Of a stretch of DNA of 19,409 nucleotides, positions 1-6,071 are shown piece by piece; position 1 is the stretch's first letter, and every line of letters begins with the position of its first letter. The stretch is from Candidatus Falkowiibacteriota bacterium (lineage in GTDB: Bacteria; Patescibacteriota; Patescibacteriia; Patescibacteriales; SZUA-104), in assembly GCA_027020105.1 (NCBI GenBank), contig JALUVW010000006.1:1-19409 (forward strand). Direction: 5' to 3'. The notes under the pieces were generated by a model, which ran no database searches, had not been told where the DNA came from, and saw only the letters and a list, made by a program, of their open reading frames with translations. The translations under genes and the position numbers were made by a program.

Positions 1-235
1 CTTCGGAAGCATTGTTGTCCGTATTAGACCGCAATCCCGTGATTTCTTCCGTCATTTTTTTAACGGCGCCGATATCCGTATAATCAACGTCAACGTTTTT
101 GCTCGTATTTATTTTGTATTGTATTAACGGATAAAAAGGCAGGGCGATTAAATATATTAACAGCCCCAAGGCAAAAAATTCCAATATTATCACCGCGACT
201 TTTGGCGATTTTAGATTTTTTAGTCTGTCAATCAT
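1..235 (-). CDS. Partial membrane-anchored protein, possibly a sortase (N-terminus only)
   Basis: The reading frame runs off the left edge of the window; about 78 N-terminal residues are visible. It begins with ATG at 233-235. A short basic stretch (MIDRLKNLKSPK) precedes one hydrophobic segment at about residues 13-37 (AVIILEFFALGLL and onward), followed by FYPLIQYKI and a polar region. This is the layout of a type II (N-in) single-pass protein whose catalytic part would be extracytoplasmic. Class D/E sortases begin this way, and the window also holds an LAETG-anchored surface protein that would need one, so sortase is a reasonable guess. The catalytic His, Cys and Arg are outside the window, so this is inference. 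A sigma70-type promoter lies about 145 bases upstream. No Shine-Dalgarno sequence is seen before the ATG. Confidence 0.5.
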   Translation of the reverse strand, partial: MIDRLKNLKSPKVAVIILEFFALGLLIYLIALPFYPLIQYKINTSKNVDVDYTDIGAVKKMTEEITGLRSNTDNNASE

Positions 236-379
236 CTTGGTTTTCGCGATTAAAATTAAGGCTCGCGCCGCCGAAACACGAGAGTCGCTTAAAATAAAAC
301 AAGTATCCGATGGAGTTGCCGCTTATTTCTTTTCTAAAGCAACCGTTTAAGATAAGTAATACACTCCTTTGGCGCATTT

Positions 380-408
380 AATTTATCAAAAAACAAGACT
401 AAAGTCAA
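380..408 (-). promoter_or_regulatory. Sigma70-type promoter for the left-edge gene
   Basis: On the minus strand there is TTGACT (403-408), a 17-base spacer and TAAATT (380-385). The -35 matches the consensus at 5 of 6 positions and the spacing is ideal. The same TTGACT-17 arrangement precedes gatC and tRNA-Gly in this window. Transcription would leave a leader of roughly 135 bases before the ATG at 235. Confidence 0.6.
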
Positions 409-451
409 GAAAATACGCAAGATGGGCGCATAACCTACATCCTATAGATTA

Positions 452-671
452 ATATTGGGATGAAAGTGTAACGGTTAAGCCCATAAAATTACAAATTACA
501 AGCGCCAAACAACAAATAAATTCAAAATAACAAATTCAAAACATCATATTAAGATAGTATTGGCTTAATTAAGGTTTTGAATTTGATATTTAGGATTTGG
601 CGCTTATTTAGGATTTGGCGCTTGTAACTTGTAATTTACGCAAAAAGAGCGTTACACTTTCATCCCAATAT
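452..671. repeat. 220-bp inverted-repeat (MITE-like) element
   Basis: The element is bounded by perfect 22-bp terminal inverted repeats: 452-473 (ATATTGGGATGAAAGTGTAA then CG) and 650-671. Inside are a second pair of arms, 486-509 and 614-637, matching at 23 of 24 positions. An 18-bp tandem direct duplication (ATTTAGGATTTGGCGCTT) sits at 588-605 and 606-623. No ORF of useful length lies within. No convincing target-site duplication is visible. It could be a non-autonomous transposable element, a REP-like intergenic palindrome or a long hairpin RNA. The inner AAATTACAAATTACAA words recur in the intergenic region at 3884-3899, which points to a repeat family. Confidence 0.75.
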
Positions 672-676
672 AATCG

Positions 677-700
677 CCCCCTTTATCAAGGGGGTTCTTT
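677..700 (+). terminator. Hairpin with T-rich tail upstream of the ZIP gene
   Basis: CCCCCTT (677-683), loop TATC, AAGGGGG (688-694), then TTCTTT on the plus strand. This is the form of an intrinsic terminator reading rightwards, yet no plus-strand gene precedes it within the window. It may block transcription leaving the inverted-repeat element, or act as a leader hairpin for the ZIP gene. Confidence 0.45.
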
Positions 701-710
701 ATGTTAAAAT
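683..710 (+). promoter_or_regulatory. Possible promoter for the ZIP transporter
   Basis: TTATCA (683-688), 16 bases, TAAAAT (705-710), then about 32 bases to the ATG at 743. The -10 matches 5 of 6 and the -35 matches 4 of 6. The -35 lies inside the hairpin at 677-694, so the two readings compete. Confidence 0.4.
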
Positions 711-742
711 AAATAAAGGCTAATTTAATTTACGACCACTTT

Positions 743-1498
743 ATGCGAATAATCTATTTTTACGCCGTCGCGGGCGCGGTTGCCGTTTCTTTGTTTTCTC
801 TTATCGGCATCATAACTTTGGCTCTCCAAAAAGAAAAGGCGCGAAAAAAAATAACTTTGTTCTTGGTGAGCCTGTCCGCCGGCACACTGCTGGGCGAGAG
901 CTTCATTCATCTTATGCCGGAAGCGGTGGACAAAACCGGCGCGGATATGTCGGTTTGGTTCTGGCTTCTGGGCGGAATTATGATGTTTTTTGTTTTGGAA
1001 AAAATAATCTTTTGGCATCATTGCCATAATCCGGAATCGCATAAACACATCCATCCGATCGGCAAAATGACCATAATCGGCGACGGACTGCATAATTTTA
1101 TTGACGGCCTGATTGTCGCCGGCGCGTTTTTGGCGAATATCCCCTTGGGAATAGCCACCGTTATTACCGTTATCGCCCATGAAATTCCGCAAAAGATAAG
1201 CGATTTCAGCATACTGCTTTACGCCGGATACTCCAAGGCGAAAGCGTTGTTGTTTAATTTTATTTCGGCGTTAATCGCCATTGTCGGCGCCGCCGCCGGC
1301 CTCGCGATAAACGCCCGAATTGAAAGTTTCTCCGTTTACATCCTGCCCTTTGCCGCCGGCGGCTTTATCTATATCGCCACCGCCGACATAATACCGGAAC
1401 TTCGCAAAGAAACAAATTTCAAAAAATCAATAAAGCAATTACTTAATATCTTGCTGGGAATCGGCGTTATGTTGAGCTTAAAAATATTTCTTAAATAA
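743..1498 (+). CDS. ZIP-family divalent metal transporter
   Basis: A 251-residue inner-membrane protein with about eight hydrophobic segments, the usual size for bacterial ZIP (ZupT/GufA-like) proteins. The two family signatures are present: HNFIDG at residues 117-122 in the fourth helix and HEIPQ at 146-150 with D154 in the fifth, which supply the transported-metal ligands. A His-rich loop (HHCHNPESHKHIH, about 92-104) lies between helices 3 and 4, as in many zinc carriers. The likely substrate is Zn(II), with Fe or Mn possible. The start at 743 gives a hydrophobic helix directly at the N-terminus; no Shine-Dalgarno sequence is visible. The gene stands alone on the plus strand and converges with the DedA gene, 52 bases away. 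Family assignment is firm; metal specificity is not. Confidence 0.92.
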   Translation: MRIIYFYAVAGAVAVSLFSLIGIITLALQKEKARKKITLFLVSLSAGTLLGESFIHLMPEAVDKTGADMSVWFWLLGGIMMFFVLEKIIFWHHCHNPESHKHIHPIGKMTIIGDGLHNFIDGLIVAGAFLANIPLGIATVITVIAHEIPQKISDFSILLYAGYSKAKALLFNFISALIAIVGAAAGLAINARIESFSVYILPFAAGGFIYIATADIIPELRKETNFKKSIKQLLNILLGIGVMLSLKIFLK

Positions 1499-1550
1499 AA
1501 ATCCTCAAAGCCGCGAAATATTTCGCAAAATCAGACCGATGCCTTGCCGC

Positions 1551-2168
1551 TTAAAGAATTTTAGCCTTTTTAAACATAACGCGCCTGACAACATAAAAAA
1601 CAAAAATAAGGCCGGCGAACGCTCCGGCGAACACGCCTCCTCTCGTTATCCATAAGGCGATAATTTCCGCGGCTCCCCCGAAAAAATACCCGATTAGGGA
1701 AAAGGTGGCCGCCCACGCGAAACCGCTGAAAATATTCCAAAAAAGAAAGGTCTTTTTGTCCATTTTGAGCATTCCCGCGACAAAAGGAATGACCGGCCGT
1801 ATGGGCCCTATAAACCTGCCCAGAAAAACGCTTCTTCCTCCGTATTTATTGAAAAAATTTTTCCCCCTGCGCAAATATTTTGATTTAAAAATCTTGCTGT
1901 CCTCTCCGAAAGAATTTTTTACGTAATTTCCCAAATAATAACTCAACACGTCTCCGATAATCGCGCCGGCGGCGGCAAACAAAACCAGATCCCCCAAGTC
2001 CAAAAAGCCCTTTGCCGAAATAAACCCCACGAAGACGATGAAAATCGTGCCGGGAATCGCGATGCCGACAAACGCCAAAGATTCCACCAAAGACACAAAC
2101 AAGATTATCCAATATCCCCAAAAGCGAAAATGCTCAATGGCCGGCAATAGAAAATCCAAAAAATCCAT
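1551..2168 (-). CDS. DedA family (VTT/SNARE-associated domain) membrane protein
   Basis: A 205-residue integral membrane protein of usual DedA length. Family marks are the acidic residue E29 and FVGIAIPG in the first re-entrant segment (33-40), D73 in the IIGDVLSYYLG stretch, and the hallmark GRFIGPIRPVIPFVAG (117-132), whose arginines are needed in E. coli YqjA/YghB. DedA proteins are implicated in flipping lipid carriers (undecaprenyl phosphate, phosphatidylethanolamine) across the membrane, which fits the many envelope genes nearby; the exact substrate here is unknown. It is the last gene of the minus-strand run, directly after tRNA-Ser. The 60-base gap between them holds a 10-bp stem at 2193-2221. 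No Shine-Dalgarno sequence precedes the ATG. Confidence 0.92.
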   Translation of the reverse strand: MDFLDFLLPAIEHFRFWGYWIILFVSLVESLAFVGIAIPGTIFIVFVGFISAKGFLDLGDLVLFAAAGAIIGDVLSYYLGNYVKNSFGEDSKIFKSKYLRRGKNFFNKYGGRSVFLGRFIGPIRPVIPFVAGMLKMDKKTFLFWNIFSGFAWAATFSLIGYFFGGAAEIIALWITRGGVFAGAFAGLIFVFYVVRRVMFKKAKIL

Positions 2169-2192
2169 AATTGTTTTTTGTTTAACCGTTTA

Positions 2193-2221
2193 AGGGGCTG
2201 TCCTGTTCGGCGACAACCCCT
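2193..2221 (-). other. Stem-loop between tRNA-Ser and the DedA gene
   Basis: AGGGGCTGTC (2193-2202) and GACAACCCCT (2212-2221) form a 10-bp stem with one G-U wobble and a 9-base loop. It begins only eight bases past the tRNA's CCA end. No T-tract follows on either strand, so it is not an obvious terminator; a processing signal for a tRNA-mRNA co-transcript is possible. Confidence 0.4.
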
Positions 2222-2228
2222 GAAATAA

Positions 2229-2318
2229 TGGCGGAAGGGAGAGGATTCGAACCTCCGAGACCCGTGAAGGCCTACCGCCTTTCCAAGGCGGCGCACTCGA
2301 CCACTATGCGACCCTTCC
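2229..2318 (-). tRNA. tRNA-Ser(GGA)
   Basis: Acceptor stem GGAAGGG pairs with CCCTTCC. The anticodon loop is TTGGAAA (anticodon GGA, reading UCC/UCU). A long variable arm typical of class II tRNA-Ser is present, as is the TTCGAAT T-loop. The discriminator is G73 and a CCA end is encoded (2229-2231), unlike the two tRNAs at the right end of the window. It lies between maf and the DedA gene on the same strand and is probably co-transcribed. Confidence 0.95.
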
Positions 2319-2431
2319 AAAATAAGCTTTGACGGCGCGTTTAAGACGTTTTAATGATTTGAAAATGAATTATGCTCCCATCGCCAATCGTAATCCGCGA
2401 ACCATCGCGCCCCGAACGGCGACGAGGTTTG

Positions 2432-3010
2432 TCAAAAAAACTCCACGCCCATCTTCTTCAATTCCGCGTATATTTTGTTTAACGGCAAGCCGATAATTGA
2501 ATAAAAATCTCCTCGCGCGCTTTCCAAAAAAATCGGCGCTCGCGCGAACATATTGTATCCGCCGGCAAAACAAACGGTGTCCTCGCGTTCCGTGTACTTG
2601 TCAATTTCCTCGTCCGTCAAGTCCCTGAATTTAAGAACCGCCTCTCCGCGGCCAACCGTTTCCAAATTATTCTTCGCGTCTATTATCGCGAAACCAGAAA
2701 CGACCCTGTGTTCGCGCCCGGAAAAACTTCTCAGCATCTCTTTGGCTTCTTTTCGGCTTTTTGGCTTGCCGATAATTTTGTCGCCCAGCGCGATGACGGT
2801 GTCGGCGCCGATAATAACGGCGTCATCGTAATGCCTTGCCACGTCCCGCGCTTTATTCAGGGATAAAAATTCAACCAATTCATACGGATTGTTTTTAGCG
2901 TCCATATCCTCTTCGTATTCACTTTCCCTGACTTCAAATCGCAATCCGATTTGTTTCAGCATCTGTTTTCTTCTCGGCGATTTTGAAGCCAACACTATTT
3001 TTCTGGTCAT
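2432..3010 (-). CDS. maf: Maf-family nucleoside triphosphate pyrophosphatase
   Basis: A 192-residue cytoplasmic protein of normal Maf length. These enzymes hydrolyse non-canonical or surplus NTPs (dTTP/UTP or methylated nucleotides) to the monophosphate, and were first named for an effect on septation. The N-terminal nucleotide-binding motif is ASKSPRRKQML (8-18), the catalytic aspartate is in GADTVI (D70), and GKPKS (81-85), SGREHRV and the C-terminal GLPLNKIY are all present. The GGY region lacks the usual QG after it (it reads AGGYNMFARAP), a mild divergence. ATG at 3008-3010 is the only sensible start; the upstream bases are AT-rich without a Shine-Dalgarno sequence. The DsbA-like gene ends 29 bases upstream, so the two are likely co-transcribed. 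The stop is TGA. Confidence 0.93.
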   Translation of the reverse strand: MTRKIVLASKSPRRKQMLKQIGLRFEVRESEYEEDMDAKNNPYELVEFLSLNKARDVARHYDDAVIIGADTVIALGDKIIGKPKSRKEAKEMLRSFSGREHRVVSGFAIIDAKNNLETVGRGEAVLKFRDLTDEEIDKYTEREDTVCFAGGYNMFARAPIFLESARGDFYSIIGLPLNKIYAELKKMGVEFF

Positions 3011-3039
3011 ATAATATTCTAAATTCCCAATTTGATTGT

Positions 3040-3798
3040 TTATCGGTTTTTCAAGTGTTTTAAAATTATATTCTTCATTCCCGTTCGCTCGTACCCTTGA
3101 CTGTCCGTAAAGTCTTCAAACGGATAAGCGCCCGGCAAAACTTGGCCGTTGACATAGGTTTGCGGCGCGCCAAGTATGCCGGCGTCCTCCCCTTCTTTGA
3201 CGCGCGCGCCGACCTTGTCTTTGTATTTTTCTTCATCAAGGCACTTGTTAAACCGCTCCACTTCCAGCCCGATGTCGGCCGCGTCTTTTTTGAATTGTTC
3301 CACGCCGAAATTTCCTTCCGCGTTATCGGCAAACAGCTTGTCATGCATTTCCCAAAATTTTCCCTGCTCGGCCGCGCATTCAGAGGCGATGGCCGCCGAC
3401 AAAGCGGAAGGGTTAATCGCGGTCAAAGGGAAATTCCGAAAAGCGATAACCACTTTATCGCCGAATTCGTTCGCTATTCGCTTTATCGTGTCGTTAAAAT
3501 CGGCGCAAAATCGGCATTCAAAATCGCTGTAAACTATCAGCTGAACGGGCGCGCCCAGTTTCCCCAATATATGGTCGTTTTCGCCAATCGGCTCAATCTG
3601 TCCGCCCGCGTCCTCTTCCGCTTTTTCAATCGCGTTTTTATTCGCGTCAATAATCCTCATCGCTTCGGTTTTGGCCGCCCGCTCCCGCGCCTTTTCGTAT
3701 TTTGCTTTATTTAACAAAAAAACCGACGCGATAAAAATAAGGGCAATGGCCGTTAATGCCGCTCCGACTGTTAATTTGGATGATTTTTGTCCGGGCAT
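3040..3798 (-). CDS. DsbA-like membrane-anchored thiol:disulfide oxidoreductase
   Basis: I take the ATG at 3796-3798 (252 residues). The frame stays open up to a TTG at 3834, but that codon sits in the AT-rich intergenic palindrome, so it is unlikely. A basic N-terminus and one transmembrane helix (about residues 8-30) are followed by a coiled, charged linker and then a thioredoxin-fold DsbA domain. The active site is CRFC (C95 and C98) in YSDFECRFC, and the cis-proline is in GAPQTYVNG (P212). An FRNFPL motif follows the active site, as in BdbD/DsbG-type proteins. The protein would form or shuffle disulfides outside the membrane. The Cys-rich part of the surface protein encoded in this window is a candidate substrate (inference). 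It lies between gatA and maf on the same strand. Confidence 0.9.
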   Translation of the reverse strand: MPGQKSSKLTVGAALTAIALIFIASVFLLNKAKYEKARERAAKTEAMRIIDANKNAIEKAEEDAGGQIEPIGENDHILGKLGAPVQLIVYSDFECRFCADFNDTIKRIANEFGDKVVIAFRNFPLTAINPSALSAAIASECAAEQGKFWEMHDKLFADNAEGNFGVEQFKKDAADIGLEVERFNKCLDEEKYKDKVGARVKEGEDAGILGAPQTYVNGQVLPGAYPFEDFTDSQGYERTGMKNIILKHLKNR

Positions 3799-3826
3799 AT
3801 TTTTAAAATCGCAAGCGCGAAATCTC

Positions 3827-3906
3827 AAATTCAAAATAAATCACGATTTTAAAATCCAAAACTGTTTTAAATTTGGAATTTATTTGTAATTTGTAATTTT
3901 GAATTT
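3827..3906. repeat. AT-rich intergenic palindrome (second copy type)
   Basis: Arms AAATTCAAAAT (3827-3837) and ATTTTGAATTT (3896-3906) bracket about 60 bases of further AT-rich imperfect repeats. The 16-base word TTGTAATTTGTAATTT at 3884-3899 is identical to the complement of 486-501 in the element at 452-671. It separates gatA from the DsbA-like gene and contains no gene. Confidence 0.55.
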
Positions 3907-3919
3907 TTAATTTCTTGAT

Positions 3920-5392
3920 TTATTTTATACTCGGCTTCTTCTTGTTCCATTTCTCCGCCCTCTCGTAACAGTTTCCCACTCTAAAAAGCGTCGCCTCGCC
4001 GAACCTTCCGCCGATTAACTGCATACCGACCGGCAAGCCGTTGTCAAATCCGCACGGGACTGACATGGCCGGCAATCCGGCAAGCGACGGGCCCGACATA
4101 AAAATGTCCTCCAAGTACATCTTCAAGGGGTCGTCGGATTGCTCGCCGATTTTAAACGCCGGATGCGGCGAAGACGGCGTTAACAAACAATCAACCTTCT
4201 CCAACGCCTTGTCCATTTCTTCTTTTATTTTCGTTCTTACTTTTTGCGCCCGCAGATAATAAGCGTCGTAATAACCGGCGCTTAGGGCGTAAGTTCCGAG
4301 CATTATCCTTCGCTTTACCTCCGGCCCGAAACCGCCTCCCCTGCTCTTCGCGTACACATCGTAGAGATGAGGCGCCGCCTCGTCTCTGCGAGACAATCCG
4401 TATTTAACGCCGTCAAATCTGGCCAAATTGGAACTGATTTCCGAAGGGGTGATAATATAATAAACAGGTATGGCGTACTTGGTGTGAGGCAGGCTCACTT
4501 CGGTAAATTCCGCTCCCAGCTCTTTTAATTTCTCAATGGCCGCTTCTATCGCCTCTCTGACTCCCTTTTCAATCCCGTCAATAAAATACTCCTCGGGCAA
4601 GCCGATTTTAAGTCCCCTCACACCACGGCTGAGGTCCGGCTTCGGGGAGGCGAAGTCGGATTTCGCGGTCTCAGTTGTCGTAGAATCATTTTTATCTTTA
4701 CCGGCAATGACAGATAAGACTAAACCTGCGTCCTCCACCGTCTTGGCGATAACGCCGGGAACATCGGTTGAGGAGGTCATGGCAATCAGCCCGAAACGGG
4801 AAGCCAGCCCGTATGTCGGTTTTAGCCCGACGACTCCGCAAAACGAAGCCGGCTGCCTTACCGATCCGCCGGTATCGGTGCCGAGCGCGAAAACGCACAT
4901 ATCCGCCGCCACTCCGGCGGCCGAACCGCCCGATGACCCTCCCGGCACTCTTTTTAAATCCCAAGGGTTATAAGTCGGCCCGAACGCGCTGTTTTCCGTT
5001 GAAGCGCCGTGGGCGAATTCGTCCAAATTGGCCTTGCCCAAAAGCACGGCGCCGGCCGCTTTTAGTTTTTTCACGACGGTGGCGTCGTAAGGCGCGATAT
5101 ATCCTTCCAGAACCTTTGAAGCCGCGTTCGTTTCAATCCCCTTGGTCATTATATTCATTTTGCATAAATAGGGAATGCCGAGCAAATCGCCTTTTTCGCC
5201 CTTCGCTCTCCTTTCATCCGCTTTTTTCGCCTCTTCCAAAGCTTCTTTCTCGGAAACAACCAAGCACGCCCTGATCTTGCCGTCAACTTCCTTTATTCGC
5301 GCCAAACAAGCCTCGGTCAACTCAACCGAAGTTATCTCGCCCTTGGCCAGCTTCTCGCTCGCTTGTTTTATGGTAAGTTCGTTTAATCTCAT
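3920..5392 (-). CDS. gatA: Glutamyl-tRNA(Gln)/aspartyl-tRNA(Asn) amidotransferase subunit A
   Basis: A 490-residue amidase-signature enzyme of normal GatA length. It releases ammonia from glutamine and, with GatB and GatC, converts Glu-tRNA(Gln) or Asp-tRNA(Asn) to the amide form. The Ser-cisSer-Lys triad is intact: K78 (YLCK), S153 in PGGSSGGSAAG, and nucleophile S177 in GTDTGGSVRQ. The conserved GLKPTYGLASRFGLIA follows. The segment at about residues 247-265 (FASPKPDLSRGVRG) is three or so residues longer than the usual linker and is encoded by short GC-rich inverted repeats. ATG at 5390-5392 starts the conserved MRLNELTIKQA helix. It follows gatC by 47 bases; gatB is not in the window. Confidence 0.96.
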   Translation of the reverse strand: MRLNELTIKQASEKLAKGEITSVELTEACLARIKEVDGKIRACLVVSEKEALEEAKKADERRAKGEKGDLLGIPYLCKMNIMTKGIETNAASKVLEGYIAPYDATVVKKLKAAGAVLLGKANLDEFAHGASTENSAFGPTYNPWDLKRVPGGSSGGSAAGVAADMCVFALGTDTGGSVRQPASFCGVVGLKPTYGLASRFGLIAMTSSTDVPGVIAKTVEDAGLVLSVIAGKDKNDSTTTETAKSDFASPKPDLSRGVRGLKIGLPEEYFIDGIEKGVREAIEAAIEKLKELGAEFTEVSLPHTKYAIPVYYIITPSEISSNLARFDGVKYGLSRRDEAAPHLYDVYAKSRGGGFGPEVKRRIMLGTYALSAGYYDAYYLRAQKVRTKIKEEMDKALEKVDCLLTPSSPHPAFKIGEQSDDPLKMYLEDIFMSGPSLAGLPAMSVPCGFDNGLPVGMQLIGGRFGEATLFRVGNCYERAEKWNKKKPSIK

Positions 5393-5439
5393 ATTTTAAC
5401 GGTATTTGTGAATTTGTGTCCTGATTCGCGAATTTGCAA

Positions 5440-5733
5440 TCACCCCAACACTCTCTTGATTTTAATCTGCCCATCCTCAAGTTCGGGGGCCCGGCTTAAC
5501 GCCGCTTTTACTTCTGCGTCGTCCCATTCTTCAACAATATCTTCCCGAAAAACATTTTCCAACCCCGTAACCTGCGCCGTCGGCTCTACGCCCTCAACAT
5601 CCGCCTCTTGCAGCTGGTCGGCGTAGCTTAAGACATCGGACAACTGGCCGCCGTATTTTTTCAGCTCCGCCTCGCTCAATTCCAGCCGAGCGAGTTTGGC
5701 GATATGCCTAATTTGTTCCTTTGATAAAGCCAT
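5440..5733 (-). CDS. gatC: Amidotransferase subunit C
   Basis: Using ATG at 5731-5733 gives 97 residues, the usual GatC size. The frame is open for another 21 codons to 5796, but that extension reads through a GC-rich palindrome and begins at the promoter's -10 region, so it cannot be in the transcript. GatC wraps around GatA and GatB and stabilises the amidotransferase. Typical features are the N-terminal helix LSKEQIRHIAKLARLELSEAE, the central PTAQVTGL and FREDIVEEW segments, and the PELEDGQIKIKRVLG end. It is the first gene of the minus-strand run gatC-gatA-dsbA-like-maf-tRNA-Ser-dedA. The stop is TGA. Confidence 0.95.
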   Translation of the reverse strand: MALSKEQIRHIAKLARLELSEAELKKYGGQLSDVLSYADQLQEADVEGVEPTAQVTGLENVFREDIVEEWDDAEVKAALSRAPELEDGQIKIKRVLG

Positions 5734-5746
5734 AACTTTTTGCTTG

Positions 5747-5781
5747 GGCGTCTCGCGCGTCGCGCGAATACGCGACACGCC
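5747..5781. repeat. GC-rich palindrome in the gatC leader
   Basis: GGCGTCTCGCG (5747-5757) and CGCGACACGCC (5771-5781) pair with one mismatch around a 13-base CG-rich loop. It sits between the gatC transcription start and the ATG, ending 13 bases before the start codon. It could be a dispersed palindromic repeat or a leader hairpin affecting gatC translation. Confidence 0.5.
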
Positions 5782-5798
5782 TTGACGCCGTTGCAATA

Positions 5799-5827
5799 AT
5801 TATAGAATACTTTACGTTAATAGTCAA
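5799..5827 (-). promoter_or_regulatory. Near-consensus promoter for gatC and downstream genes
   Basis: TTGACT (5822-5827), 17 bases, TATAAT (5799-5804) on the minus strand: 5 of 6 and 6 of 6 consensus matches at ideal spacing. The predicted start near 5792 gives a leader of about 58 bases containing the 5747-5781 hairpin and rules out the longer gatC reading. Confidence 0.8.
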
Positions 5828-5865
5828 AAAAATTAACCGCGACGGAACTCGGTTGGCAAAGTTAA

Positions 5866-5912
5866 GCGCAAAAAAACGAAGAGACCAAGTCTCCAATTGG
5901 AGACTTGGTCTC
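5866..5912 (-). terminator. Strong intrinsic terminator after the S1 gene
   Basis: A perfect 32-bp palindrome at 5881-5912 (GAGACCAAGTCTCCAA and its complement) is followed on the minus strand by TTCGTTTTTTT. This is a textbook intrinsic terminator, about 160 bases beyond the S1 stop codon and just before the gatC promoter. As a perfect palindrome it may also belong to a dispersed repeat family. Confidence 0.8.
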
Positions 5913-5921
5913 CTTGGATTA

Positions 5922-5946
5922 GGGTGAACGCCGTTCGCCCCTACGG
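5922..5946. repeat. GGGGCGAAC-type palindrome, copy 1
   Basis: GGGTGAACG and CGTTCGCCC form a hairpin followed by CTACGG. The same unit recurs at 16769-16793 and 16880-16905, in both orientations, always intergenic. Palindromes of this sequence are, to my knowledge, widespread REP-like elements in unrelated bacteria. Confidence 0.65.
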
Positions 5947-5970
5947 TATTTTTTCCACGGCATCCCGTCC

Positions 5971-5998
5971 GCCTTCTTTGACCTTAATCAAAGAAGGC
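5971..5998. repeat. 11-bp perfect stem-loop downstream of the S1 gene
   Basis: GCCTTCTTTGA (5971-5981) and TCAAAGAAGGC (5988-5998) with loop CCTTAA. It lies between the S1 stop and the terminator at 5866-5912. There is no T-tract on the minus strand, so it is more likely a 3'-end stabilising hairpin or a repeat than a terminator. Confidence 0.5.
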
Positions 5999-6071
5999 CG
6001 AGCCGGATGAGATTTTTTCACAAGATCCCGGCCGGTTCGGCCCCTTTTTCCATTGGCAATTTAACTCTAAA

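Larger units (their letters stand above)
236..742. other. Intergenic region between divergent genes
   Basis: No gene is seen here. It holds the minus-strand promoter at 380-408, the inverted-repeat element at 452-671, a GC-rich hairpin with a short T-rich tail at 677-700 and a possible plus-strand promoter at 683-710. Between about 236 and 375 is the AT-rich leader of the left-edge gene, containing an AGGAG (near 362-367) that is not followed by a usable start codon. Confidence 0.6.

Noticed and set aside
2105..2320. 71-residue minus-strand ORF across tRNA-Ser
   Set aside because: It translates through the tRNA gene and into the DedA gene in the wrong frame.
3799..3834. Upstream TTG start for the DsbA-like protein
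   Set aside because: The extra 12 residues come from the AT-rich intergenic repeat, and the ATG at 3798 gives a normal basic N-terminus before the membrane helix.
4610..4670. Possible palindromic insertion in gatA at FASPKPDLSRGVRG
   Set aside because: The linker here is only about three residues longer than in typical GatA, and the following GLKIGLPEEYF is in register, so a true insertion is not shown even though the DNA has short inverted repeats.
5734..5796. Longer gatC reading beginning at 5796
   Set aside because: It would start at the promoter's -10/transcription start and translate a GC-rich palindrome; family alignment starts at the ATG at 5733.
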